From the IMG/VR virus record IMGVR_UViG_3300050821_008627, positions 1-23,442 of that record: 23,442 bases of DNA, one strand, 5' to 3'. Made by a program: the position numbers and the translations under genes. The notes under the pieces are model-generated. The model did not search any database, was not told where the DNA came from, and saw nothing but the letters and a program-made list of their open reading frames with translations. Of this stretch, positions 7,776 through 15,768 are shown piece after piece. This DNA is from a virus. Position 1 is the stretch's first letter. The number at the start of each line of letters is the position of its first letter.

Positions 7776-10134
7776 TCAGGTGACCGTGATGGCGGTGCCC
7801 ACGGTGGTGAACATCACCGCATTGGACCCGTCATAACCGATTGCCATTGAAATTGGCCGCCCATCCATCGATGACCGCCGGCATCGGCGACGGCGGCACG
7901 GTTGCGCTGGCGGACAGGCCGAGCGCCACCTTGGCCGGCGCCGTCCCGGTCGCCGCGACGTTGAAGATGTTGCCGCCACCGCCATGCACGAGTGTGGACT
8001 GATAGACGTTCCACGCGGCGGTGGCGGACCCGCCGGACGTGGTGGCGATCGTGGCGGCGGTGACGGTCGCGGTGTAGCCGCTGCTTCCCGCGCTGTTGGT
8101 CGCCTGGACCTGGATGTCATAGGACGTGCTGGCGACGAACGACTCCAGTGTGGTGCTGGTGCCGGTCAGGGTGCCGCTTTGCGTCCACCCGCTGGTCCCG
8201 GTTACCCGGTATTGCACGGTGTAGGACGCGGCGGCGCCGCCGGTTGTCGGCGCGGTCCACGATACCGGGATCGACGCACTCGTGGCGGCACCGGTGGGCA
8301 GGCCGGGTGCCGTCAGGCCGCCACCCATGGTGGCGGTTGTGGCAGCGGTGAAGGCGCTTGATCCTGTCACGTTCACGGCCGCGACCTCGAAGTCGTAGCT
8401 GGTCGAGGCAAGCAGATCGGTGACGGTATAGGCTGTGCCGCTGATGCCGGTGACCGTTGTCCAGGTGTTCGCGCCATGCAGCGAGCTGCGCACCGTGTAG
8501 CTTGCGACCGCCCCGCCGGAACTGGGCGCCGCCCAGGTCAACGGCATGGTGCTCGGCGTGGGCGTTCCGGCGGTGAGGCCGGTTGGAACGCCTGGCATAG
8601 CAGGCGGAGCGGCGGTGGTGGTCGCGCTCGCCACTGCCGACGCGGTGCCGTTGCCGACTGCGTTGACCGCAACGACCTGGAAGTCATAGCCGGTGGACGC
8701 GGCAAGGCCCGTCACTGTGTAGGCCGTGCCGGCAACGCCGCTAGCCGCCGTGTTGAAGCCGCCGCCGCCGGTGACGCGATACTGCACCGTATAGCTTGCG
8801 ACCGCGCCGCCCGAGGCGGGTGCGGTCCATGCGAGATTGACCGTGCTCGCCGTCGGACCACTGGCCACGAGGCCGGTGACCTGGCCGGGCGCCTGCGTCG
8901 GTGCGGCGAGCGTCGTTCCGGTGGCGATGGACGATGCCGGACCGCTGCCAGTGGCATTGTTGGCGATGACCTCAAAGTCATAACCGGTTGCCGCGGCGAG
9001 GCCGGAGGCGGTCAGGCCTGTTCCGGTGGCACTCTGCGCTGTCCAGGCACCGCCGACAGAAGTCACCCGATAGTTGACAGTATAACCAGTCGCGGCACCT
9101 CCGGTCGTCGGCGCCTCCATGTCAGGACCATGCTGGATGGCGTAGCGACCCCAGCGACAAGAGCGGTGACCTGGCCGGGTGCCTGCGCCGGCGCCGAACC
9201 GCCGCCGATCTGAGCAAACACCACATTGCCGCCGGTGTAGGTGAACGCCCGCAGCTCGGCCGCCTGGCCGGTGGGCAGCGTCTGGCTTCCGGATGACGTC
9301 GTGATGCCGGCGGCGAAGGTGACGTTGCCGGCGGAGACATTGACGACGCTGCAGGTGAAGCCACTGCCCATCGTGCCGAACACGGGCGTGAGCGTCACCG
9401 GCTGCGAGCAAATCAGGACGGCGCCGTTGTGAAGCGTGCCGTCCAGCGTGAGGTTTGCGGCAACCTCGATCACCGGTCGCCGATAGGACGGCAATTTGCC
9501 GGCCATCCAGCTCCAGAGCGCGGCGAAACTCTGCACCGTCATCGTGCTTGAGCCTTGCCCGACCCAGAAAGAATCCGTGTCGGAGGCTCGCCCGGCCACC
9601 GCGCCCGTATCGATGGTCTGACCATCGAGCAGATTGGCAAGTGTGATGGCGTGATCGGCGCCCCACAAGATCGGTGGCGCTGATCGTAGCAGTCTGTGCC
9701 AGACTGGTGATTGTCGAACCGGGGCCCGCCGGTCCCTGAGGTCCGGCCGCGCCCGGCAGTCCCTGGGGACCTTGCGGACCGGCGACGCCTGGCGGACCCG
9801 CACTGCCTTGTTGACCCGCAGCGCCGGGCAATCCCTGAGGACCTTGCGGGCCGGCGACGCCTTGCAAACCCGTGGAACCCTGCGGCCCAAGCTGCCCCGG
9901 CGGCCCGGACGGGCCTTGCATGCCCTGCGGGCCGGCGGGCCCCTGGCTTCCCTGCGGTCCGATCTGTCCTTGCGGCCCCTCGACCGTGCCCACCTGGCCA
10001 AGCAGCCACGTGGCGAGCAACGATGCCGGCGCGCGGCGGGTGTCGGTCGTGCCGTCGGCGTTGGCCTGGTCAAGCGGGATCTGATCCGTCGGCGTGATGG
10101 TTCCCGCCTGGGACAGTTCGCCGATGTAGGGCAT
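7776..10134 (-). CDS. tail fibre with collagen-like and four FN3 domains, three frameshifts
   Basis: The N-terminal 50 residues ('[20 protein letters not shown]') resemble fibre attachment heads of Mu-like phages. Residues 53-139 are collagen-type Gly-X-Y repeats, followed by a beta-structured domain ('[19 protein letters not shown]', '[11 protein letters not shown]'-like segment, '[11 protein letters not shown]'), then four fibronectin type III domains with repeated '[16 protein letters not shown]' and '[12 protein letters not shown]' strands and 'APGQVT' linkers, and a C-terminal '[17 protein letters not shown]'. Frame repairs needed: one extra G in the GGGG at 9661-9664, one base missing near 9115, and one G missing near 7837. 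With the last repair the gene ends at TGA 7776, just before the next gene's Shine-Dalgarno sequence. GGAG lies six bases before the ATG. Confidence 0.72.
8040..9205 (-). repeat. four tandem FN3 domain-coding repeats (about 290 bp each)
   Basis: Four consecutive FN3 modules can be aligned by their linker and core strands: 'APGQVT' linkers at about 9168 and 8876 (292 bp apart), then related linkers near 8590 and 8300. Each unit carries a Trp-Ala-Pro ('TWTAP/AWTAP/TWAAP/SWTAP') strand, a Tyr-Thr-Val strand and a 'YDF/YDI' strand near its end. The copies are diverged, with the first two the most alike. Confidence 0.7.
9718..9978 (-). repeat. collagen-like Gly-X-Y repeat with internal 72-bp duplication
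   Basis: About 29 Gly-X-Y triplets (residues 53-139 of the fibre). Segments 9749-9790 and 9821-9862 match at 38 of 42 bases with a 72-bp offset, corresponding to a duplicated '[16 protein letters not shown]' block. Collagen-like repeats form trimeric stalks in phage fibres. Confidence 0.8.
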
Positions 10135-10152
10135 GGAAACTCCGCGATCCGA

Positions 10153-10771
10153 TCAACGAAATTGCAGGAGGCCGCCGCTCGCTTCGATCGCGGCACCGTC
10201 GGTGGTGGTGGCGGCGCTGGACAGCGCACCGCCCGCCGGCAGCAGCGGCGTGCCGTCATGCGCGAGCAGCGGCGTTGCTTCGTCCGTGCGCACCGCGAGC
10301 GTCGGCAGGGACGGCGCCGGGTAGGCTGGCGCGGTCGAAACAAGGAGGAGACCGGGGCTATCAGATTTTGTCCGCTGCCGAAGGTGATCGCCCAGCTCGC
10401 GGTGTGATCGACGCCGGCGGACCCGCCGCCGAGCCACACGATCAGCACACCACCAATGTTGATGGTCGGCACCACTTGCATATCCGCCGGCGGATCGATC
10501 GCAAGGCTGAAGTCCGCGATCGTGTCGCCGGTGCTCGCCAAATGGTCGCGGCAGTCGAGGCCGTAATCCAGTAGATCGGTCGTGCGCTTGTCTGGCCAGC
10601 GGCGGGGCAATGGCGTTGCCACGTAGCCGCGCGGTGCCGCGCCGGCATAGGCGAACAGCGGAACGAACCGCGCCCGGCATGGCACCCAGACGCGTGGGGT
10701 TGTCGTGATTTACGCATACCGGCGAACGGCCGGCCTTTAGGCGTCATGGTCGGGCTTGATTGGGCCATCAT
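10153..10771 (-). CDS. tail fibre-associated protein, adaptor-like (two frameshifts)
   Basis: The restored protein is about 206 aa. It starts 'MMAQSSPTMTPKGRPFAGM', continues 'TTPRVWVPCRARFVPLFAY', and its middle resembles the beta-sandwich of phage fibre-tail adaptor proteins: 'TGDTIADFSLAIDPPADM', 'IGGVLIVWLGGGSAGVDHT', 'ASWAITFGSGQ'. A C-terminal tail 'AVRTDEATPLLAHDGTPLL' follows. Single As are missing from the A-runs (T on the + strand) at about 10709-10711 and 10366-10369; restoring them gives one frame that ends at 10153, just before the collagen fibre. Its start overlaps the previous gene by ATGA. It probably links a fibre to the baseplate (inference from fold and position). Confidence 0.55.
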
Positions 10772-11088
10772 TGCAGCGTGACCGTGGCGGACACCGATTT
10801 GACGCGCTGCTGTGCCGTAATGATCGAGCAACCGATGGACCAAGTTCCCGCCGCCGCTGCGGGGCCGAGTCGCGCGATCACGCGCGTTGCGTCCACAGAC
10901 ACCGAACCAAGCGCGATCGACGGATCAGACGGCGTGACCGAACAACTCGCGACCCGATCAAGCGAGCCAAGCCACGGCCCGAAATCGAAGATGTAGTCCA
11001 ATTCGTCGCTGATGCTGGCGAGCGGGAACGTCAGGCCCTCGGCCGCGCCATCATCGGCGCCGATCACCACCACGCGCGCGACAAACAT
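10768..11088 (-). CDS. fibre-tail adaptor-like protein, 106 aa
   Basis: An intact 106-aa protein. The segment 'LDYIFDFGPWLGSLDRVAS' followed by 'VTPSDPSIALGSVSV', 'VIARLGPAAAAGTWSIGC' and 'RVKSVSATVTLQ' has the pattern of the Ig-like fibre-tail adaptor proteins of alphaproteobacterial phages (a construct of imposed 'source term', Ser/Val strands and a closing T-V-T strand). It overlaps both neighbours closely and precedes a larger protein with a similar fold. The family call is from pattern memory, not a search. Confidence 0.5.
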   Translation of the reverse strand: MFVARVVVIGADDGAAEGLTFPLASISDELDYIFDFGPWLGSLDRVASCSVTPSDPSIALGSVSVDATRVIARLGPAAAAGTWSIGCSIITAQQRVKSVSATVTLQ

Positions 11089-11089
11089 G

Positions 11090-11608
11090 TCAGGCGATCA
11101 CGATCGGCGAGGCCGGTAGCGTTGTGCCATGGCCTTGCGCGACCTGAGCAGCGGCATAGACGAAGTTCATCACCGCTTTCGCCAGCGCAGTGAACTGCGG
11201 CGCGGGCCACGCGTGTGCCGCGCCCGTTGCGTCCGGCCAGTTGAAGTTGGTCCCGCCGCTTGGCAGACCGAGGCCCGCGCTGATCGCCGCCGCGATGCCG
11301 GTGATCTGCATCTGTGTCGCCTGATCGATTGGATAGGCGGCATCGAGGGCAGGCAGCGACGTGCTTTGCACCGCGACGGGCGCAACAAGCAACGCCATCG
11401 CCTGTTGCTGCAACGTCGGAGGCGGCGGCGGCGCAAATGTGGTACCGTCATAGGTCCATCGCGGTTGCGGCTGCGGACTGATCGCCGATATATCGATCCA
11501 TTGCAGATCGGCATGGAACAGATCGGCGATGGGCGTGCCGGTGAACTCGGCCGGCGGCGTGTAGAGTTCCGCGACAATGCCGGAGTCGATGCGCGCATAG
11601 ATCGACAT
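11090..11608 (-). CDS. DUF4376-like tail fibre/assembly protein
   Basis: A 172-aa intact protein starting at ATG 11608 with GAGGT upstream. The N-terminal part 'MSIYARIDSGIVAELYTPP' and 'WIDISAISPQPQPRWTYDG' resembles phage tail proteins that read out a 'pattern-then-proline' linker ('FAPPPPPTLQQQA'), and the C-terminal half ('MQITGIAAAISAGLGLPSG', 'FNWPDATGAAHAWPAPQF', 'FVYAAAQVAQG') matches the DUF4376 type seen after tail fibres. Such proteins are often fibre assembly factors or fibre components. It follows the glycine-rich fibre by two bases. Confidence 0.6.
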   Translation of the reverse strand: MSIYARIDSGIVAELYTPPAEFTGTPIADLFHADLQWIDISAISPQPQPRWTYDGTTFAPPPPPTLQQQAMALLVAPVAVQSTSLPALDAAYPIDQATQMQITGIAAAISAGLGLPSGGTNFNWPDATGAAHAWPAPQFTALAKAVMNFVYAAAQVAQGHGTTLPASPIVIA

Positions 11609-11610
11609 TG

Positions 11611-12437
11611 CTACCACCTCACGATGCAGAAGCCGGGCGCGCCGGCAGCGCCCGGATAGGGTGTCAGGCCGTTCGAGCCGGTGCCCGCACCGGAGGCCCC
11701 GCCGCCAGGGGAATACCCGGTCTTGCCGGTTGTTCCCTGATTGGTGAAGCCGCCGGAGAGCGGACCGCCACCGCCGACGCCGCCGGTGTTGAAGACCAGC
11801 CCGCCCTGATTGCCCATGCCCACGCTGCCATCGCTGCCGGGCAGATTTAGATCGCCGCCGGCGCCGAATCCGGCAAGGTTCCCCAGCGCTGGCGAGCCGG
11901 GGCTGTTCAGCGGGTTGAGCTGTCCGCCCGTTGCGCTGCAATAACTGCCGAAGCTGCTGGCTCCCCCTGCCGTCGGTGCCACGCCGGCGGTTCGGGCATT
12001 GCCGCCGCCGCCGATTGTGACCGGGATCGTAGCGCCGACAGTAAGGCCGGTGATGCGCTTCTTCGCATAGCCGCCGCCGCTGCCGCCCGCGATGCCCAAG
12101 AACCGGAACCGCCGGCCCATATCTCGACCTCGATTGTGGCGGCGGGCACCGTGAACCATGCCGTTGCGCTGATGGTCTGGAGGCCGTGTGGCACGCAGGC
12201 AATCAGCGCGCGGATCGCGGCGAGGACCTGGGCGTTGTTGGTTTTATCCAGCGTCCCGCCGATGCCTTGTTCGATGATGGCGGCAAGTTCTTCCTGAATC
12301 GTGTTCGCCCAGAAATAATCCAGGATTGTTGCGTCACGTTCCGCGAGTGGATCGCCCGGGTCGAAGTGGCCGGGCGTGCTCGATCCCGGCGGCGCCGGCA
12401 ATGTGGCGACGGCCGAAGAATTGTCGATGCGATGCAT
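11611..12437 (-). CDS. glycine-rich tail fibre (one frameshift)
   Basis: The restored protein is about 275 aa. It has an N-terminal attachment head ('HFDPGDPLAERDATILDYFW', 'NTIQEELAAIIEQGI', 'NAQVLAAIRALI') common to phage fibres, then 'ATAWFTVPAATIEVEIWAGG' leading into a glycine-rich domain with 'IAGGSGGGYAKKRI', 'VGATIPVTIGGGG' and 'TGKTGYSPGGGASGAGTG'. Such domains of parallel glycine-rich loops are used for receptor binding in T4-like tip proteins. One G is missing from the run at 12095-12097 (C on the + strand); its repair gives 'GSWGIAGG'. It ends at TAG 11611-11613. Confidence 0.68.
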
Positions 12438-12439
12438 GG

Positions 12440-12981
12440 TTATGACCCGTAGGAGAATTGCAGGACGGTGTGTGCCGGGGCGAACTGGGCGAGCCGGCAT
12501 TCGAGTTCGCTGTTGCCCCATGACCGCAACGGCTCGCCGACGGCCGACTTGCCGACGCGGAAGGACTGCATCGTCACACTCGGTGCGTTGACGCGCCATG
12601 TATGCAGCCACGGACCGCCCAACAGCGAATCGCCGACGCGGGAGCGACTCACCCGGAACTGGCGAAACTCCGCGATGGTGATGGCGTAACCGAGGGCGGC
12701 GGCGACGCTGACATAGTAAGCGATCGACTGCCCGCCCCGACTGGCAATGCGCGCGACCAGCGCCGCTGTAGCGTGGCCTTGCCGCCGGGCGCCCATGGCC
12801 AGCACTTGAGGCACCAGCATTGCGGCGGGATCGCCGGCAACGGATGCAGCAGCCGCACCTTGGGATCGTCGCCGGTGGTTATTTCTTCTGAGCTGGGCGC
12901 ACAGGCGATCCAGTCCAGATCGCCGCACGCGCACCGCAACGTCACCCCGGCGAGCTGGACCGGGGCGGCGGGGCGCGTCAT
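12440..12981 (-). CDS. gp48-type tail protein (DUF2313/YmfQ C-terminus) with Cys-rich N-terminus, one frameshift
   Basis: The C-terminal 105 residues match Mu gp48/YmfQ tail proteins: 'ALVARIASRGGQSIAYYVS', 'LGYAITIAEFRQFRV', 'SRVGDSLLGGPWLHTWRVN', 'FRVGKSAVGEPLRSWGN', 'APAHTVLQFSYGS'. The N-terminal 70 residues do not look like the usual YmfQ helices. They contain six cysteines (C18, C20, C27, C55, C57, C60; 'RCACGDLDWIAC' and 'QCWCLKCWPWAPGG') and sit in another frame. Inserting one G near 12763 joins the two. It starts in an ATGA overlap with gp47, so the N-terminal frame is a genuine start. It could be a real fusion, or the junction of a deletion that removed the end of a Cys-rich gene and the start of gp48. 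Confidence 0.6.
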
Positions 12982-14039
12982 GCGAACGTCACGGGCGCAA
13001 AGTTCGGCATGTGCCCCGAAGCCGACACGACATCGGCGGTCGGGCTGGTCAGTTCGAAGTGGTCAACCCCGCCGGCATCGCTGATCGCCGCCGACAGCCG
13101 GTTGAGCCAGATGGTGCCCGCCGGCTGGGCGTCGCGCGCCAGCAGATCGGCGATCGCCGTGTTGACCGCCGCCTGCGTCGCGGGCGTGTTGGGGGAGAGG
13201 CCCGCCACGGTGACCGCGAATGGATCACCGGCCGGGGCGAACACGTTACAATCCGCGGTCACCGGCCGCAGCGGATCAAGCGCCGCCTGCACCGCCGCGA
13301 CGTCGGCCGGCAGCGGAATGATGTTGCTGCGGCCATCCATGACGAATGCGACATCGACCGTTCCCGCCCCGCGGTGCAGCGGAAACACCCAAGCCCGGGT
13401 GACGCCGGGCTGCGCCAGGGTCCAGGCAAGGTAGTCCACCGGCGCACCGCCCTGTGGTGGCGTTCGAATGCGCAACAGGACACGCGACCGATAGGCATCG
13501 TCGCTTTCCGCGTCGGCTCCGCCGGTGGTGCCGGGCGCTGCCACCGTCGCCGCCGGGCTGACACCGGCGATGGCCTGGCCAAGCGTGAGGGTGGCACCCG
13601 TGGCGAGGTTCGTCACCGTGCCGGGTTGCGATGCCGCGATAGGCAAGGTGACCGAACCGCCGGCCGAAATGTTCGCGCCGGCGGTGGTGGCGAACTGGGT
13701 CACGCCGTCGACCGCGAGCAGCAGCAGGCCCACCGGGATCGGCAGATTGACCAGCCCCGAGAACGTCGCCGCGCCAATTGCCGCCGCCGCCGGCTTGCTG
13801 GCGACGCCGAAGATACGACCCCAGCGAGCGAGGTAGTCACTTCCGGCAAGGTCCGGCATAAGCATCGCCGCGAGCCAAGCGAGATAGCCGTGTTCCGACC
13901 AGACCAGGCCCGCCTGCGTTCGGGCGATGGCACGCAGGATCAGCCGCCGGACCTCGGGCGCGACCTGCGGCAGATCGGCGAGTAACAGCGTTTCCGTCTG
14001 CGCCATCAACGTCGCCAGATCGGGGCGGGCGAATGGCAT
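12978..14039 (-). CDS. baseplate assembly protein J-like (Mu gp47)
   Basis: An intact 353-aa protein of the Baseplate_J family. The N-terminal part 'MPFARPDLATLMAQTETLLL' and 'WGRIFGVASKPAAAAIGAAT', a conserved 'GTVTNLATGATLTL', and 'GGADAESDDAYRSRVLLRIR' with 'PPQGGAPVDYLAWTL' are all hallmark segments of Mu gp47/P2 gpJ. It forms the wedge or peripheral part of the baseplate under the sheath. The C-terminal part ('TIWLNRLSAAISDAGGVDHF') is the usual strand-turn region. It overlaps gp48 by ATGA and follows gp46 by three bases. Confidence 0.9.
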   Translation of the reverse strand: MPFARPDLATLMAQTETLLLADLPQVAPEVRRLILRAIARTQAGLVWSEHGYLAWLAAMLMPDLAGSDYLARWGRIFGVASKPAAAAIGAATFSGLVNLPIPVGLLLLAVDGVTQFATTAGANISAGGSVTLPIAASQPGTVTNLATGATLTLGQAIAGVSPAATVAAPGTTGGADAESDDAYRSRVLLRIRTPPQGGAPVDYLAWTLAQPGVTRAWVFPLHRGAGTVDVAFVMDGRSNIIPLPADVAAVQAALDPLRPVTADCNVFAPAGDPFAVTVAGLSPNTPATQAAVNTAIADLLARDAQPAGTIWLNRLSAAISDAGGVDHFELTSPTADVVSASGHMPNFAPVTFA

Positions 14040-14042
14040 GTG

Positions 14043-14490
14043 TCAGGACCAAGCCAGAGGAACGCCCCGCGTCGCAGACCATGCCAGATCGAAGCGCGAC
14101 GCGGCGGTGCGGCCGTTGGCGTCGGTGCGACTGATCGCAATGGCGATGTCGAGACGGCCGATCGTGTCGGCGTTCCATGTCGCCTGCACGTCCACCGCCG
14201 CCGCCAGGCCGTCATCCAGGAGCCATTGCAACGCCTCAATGCAATACGTGATTGCATCGAGGCGGGTCTGTTCGGTCAACTTGCGACGCGAGAGAAGCCA
14301 CAGACGAGAGCCAATCAGATCGGTTGGCGGCGGTGCGTTGGCGAGCGGCAGCGCCATGTCGGCCCACCAGCCGCGCCGATCGCCGGTGCCGTCGGGGATT
14401 TCATTGTCAGGCGTTGGCGAGATCGTTGCCGTCAAATACCCAGTCCGCGCGGAGCAGAACGGGATCCCAGGTGACCGCTATGTCCATCAT
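14043..14490 (-). CDS. baseplate protein gp46 family (one frameshift)
   Basis: Mu gp46 is a baseplate wedge component of the GP46 family. The start 'MMDIAVTWDPVLLRADWVFD' is in one frame and stops after 'GNDLANA'; the rest ('DNEIPDGTGDRRGWWADM', 'SRLWLLSRRKLTEQT', 'AITYCIEALQWLLDDGLA') continues in another. Removing one C near 14410 (GG on the + strand) joins them into about 148 aa. 'DGTGDRRGWWAD' is the strongest family signature. Its ATG ATG start overlaps the preceding stop. Confidence 0.72.
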
Positions 14491-14792
14491 TGTGACGTGT
14501 CCGGCGGGATCGTCAGCGTCACGTGCCATTGGCGCTTGCTGGCTTCGCGGACCGCCTGCATGTCCCAGGCGACGCTGTGAATGGTGATCGGGCCCTGCCA
14601 CTCATTGCCGGACTGAAAGACCAATTTGCTGCCGCCGATGCGGGTGACGCCGTTGCGGACCGTCACCTCGGCGCGCTCGCCGTTGCGCCAGAGTGTGAGC
14701 GACAGGCCGCGGATGGTGTCTATTGCCAGATCACCGCGCGACTCGAATGGCTGGCCTGTGGGACGCAGCGTTGCCGTTGGATTGTTTGGCAT
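14487..14792 (-). CDS. phage protein of unknown function, 101 aa, in baseplate operon
   Basis: A 101-residue protein ('MPNNPTATLRPTGQPFESRG', 'DTIRGLSLTLWRNGERAEV', 'GGSKLVFQSGNEWQGPITI', ending 'LTIPPDTSQ'). It looks beta-rich and soluble, with no membrane segment. It is coupled by ATGA to gp46 and sits between gp45 and gp46, where Mu has no gene. I do not recognise the family. Position suggests a virion or baseplate assembly role (inference). Confidence 0.55.
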   Translation of the reverse strand: MPNNPTATLRPTGQPFESRGDLAIDTIRGLSLTLWRNGERAEVTVRNGVTRIGGSKLVFQSGNEWQGPITIHSVAWDMQAVREASKRQWHVTLTIPPDTSQ

Positions 14793-14794
14793 GT

Positions 14795-14981
14795 TCAGAA
14801 TGTCACGGTCGCAACGGTGATGCTGCACCCCTCGATCCGCGCTATCGCTGCGGAAATCGCCTGCATGAGCGCGCCGATGTTGGTGGCGAGCGCTGTTAGC
14901 TGGGCGATGTAGGTTTTCGATGCCGCCTGTTGCGGCGCGACGAAGCTGGTGATCCCTGCGGTTGCATTATCAGGCCCTCAT
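14795..14981 (-). CDS. small helical phage protein, about 61 aa (one frameshift at its start)
   Basis: The frame 'NATAGITSFVAPQQAASKTY', 'IAQLTALATNIGALMQAISA' and 'RIEGCSITVATVTF' is open but has no start codon. The gp45 stop overlaps an ATG at 14979-14981 whose frame reads M-R-A-stop; removing one G from the GGG at 14975-14977 (C on the + strand) joins this ATG to the coding frame as 'MRPDNATAGITSF'. It has a helical central segment and a short beta C-terminus. No family is recognised. It sits where tail or baseplate micro-proteins are found. Confidence 0.4.
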
Positions 14982-15466
14982 TCAATGTTAACGATGATGC
15001 CGCCCGGCACGGTCACGACCTGGCCGGTTGGCGTGGTGAACGAGCCGGTTGCGCCGGTGCCCACGGCGAGGTTGCCGGAGATCGATACCTCGGGACTGGT
15101 GATCACCACGGCGGTCGAGGTGGTGATCTCGATTTGGTCGGCCCGGAAAACGATTTGCTGGCCGTGGGCGTCGCGAAAGCCGAACTCACCCGCCCGCAGA
15201 TCGGTGATGCGCGATACCGGATCATCGACCAGTGCGACAAGATGATCGCGTCGGCCGCCCACCTGGAACAACAGCACATCGCCGCCGAGCGGCACCGCCG
15301 ACATGCCAGGCGGCAACAGCAACTCGACGCCTTCCTTGACCTCGCCCTTGAGGATGGAGACCTGCAGGACGGTACGCTGCGGCCCAAGACGCGCGCCACG
15401 CACCTTGCCGCGCGTGACCATGACGGCGGCGACCTGGCGCACCGCCTCACGGAGTGCGTCCATCAT
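14978..15466 (-). CDS. baseplate spike protein (Mu gp45 / gpV-like)
   Basis: A 162-aa protein, complete. 'MMDALREAVRQVAAVMVTRG' leads into an OB-fold-like segment ('QRTVLQVSILKGEVKEGVEL', 'VPLGGDVLLFQVGG', 'HLVALVDDPVSRI', 'LRAGEFGFRDAHGQQIVFR'), followed by beta-helix-like strands ('IEITTSTAVVITSPEVSISG') and a tip 'GTGATGSFTTPTGQVVTV'. This is the trimeric spike that punctures the outer membrane. I see no His-x-His iron site at the tip. Start and stop overlap the neighbours by ATGA. Confidence 0.82.
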   Translation of the reverse strand: MMDALREAVRQVAAVMVTRGKVRGARLGPQRTVLQVSILKGEVKEGVELLLPPGMSAVPLGGDVLLFQVGGRRDHLVALVDDPVSRITDLRAGEFGFRDAHGQQIVFRADQIEITTSTAVVITSPEVSISGNLAVGTGATGSFTTPTGQVVTVPGGIIVNIE

Positions 15467-15768
15467 GCGGGGCGATGCGTCACTGTGGCCGGGCTGGTGT
15501 GGATTTCCGGCAAGATCAGCCGTGCCAGCACAAGGCAATCGCGATTTTGGGCGAACTGTTCGGCGTGACTGCTAACACAACGTTCAAGCTTGCCGGTGTT
15601 CAGCCAGCGGACATAGACGACGTAACGCGACTGCGGCGGGTCAGCCGGCGGGACCGCGTAGGGACGCGCTCCGGGCCGGTCATCTGGTTCGCGAGCGAAT
15701 GCGCCGCCTCGACCTGTGGGCGCCCTGTAGCCTCGCCTGGGCGCGGGTGTGGCCCGTTCTGGCGTCAT
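15463..15768 (-). CDS. unknown protein, 101 aa, between gpP and gp45
   Basis: An intact 101-aa frame coupled on both sides (TAATG with the gpP stop, ATGA with gp45). The N-terminal half is Arg/Pro-rich; the C-terminal half contains 'RYVVYVRWLNTGKLERCVSS' and 'NRDCLVLARLILPEIH', which looks like a folded segment with two cysteines. Mu has no gene here. No family is recognised. It is likely a real gene because of its exact coupling and the lack of an alternative frame. Confidence 0.5.
   Translation of the reverse strand: MTPERATPAPRRGYRAPTGRGGAFAREPDDRPGARPYAVPPADPPQSRYVVYVRWLNTGKLERCVSSHAEQFAQNRDCLVLARLILPEIHTSPATVTHRPA

Noticed and set aside
9718-9978. CRISPR-like array
   Set aside because: The periodicity is nine bases and encodes Gly-X-Y triplets; there are no regular spacers.
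9063-10685. 540-codon minus-strand frame covering parts of two fibre genes
   Set aside because: It is a chance join of the correct frames of two genes by frameshifts; the adaptor-like and fibre segments within it belong to separate genes.
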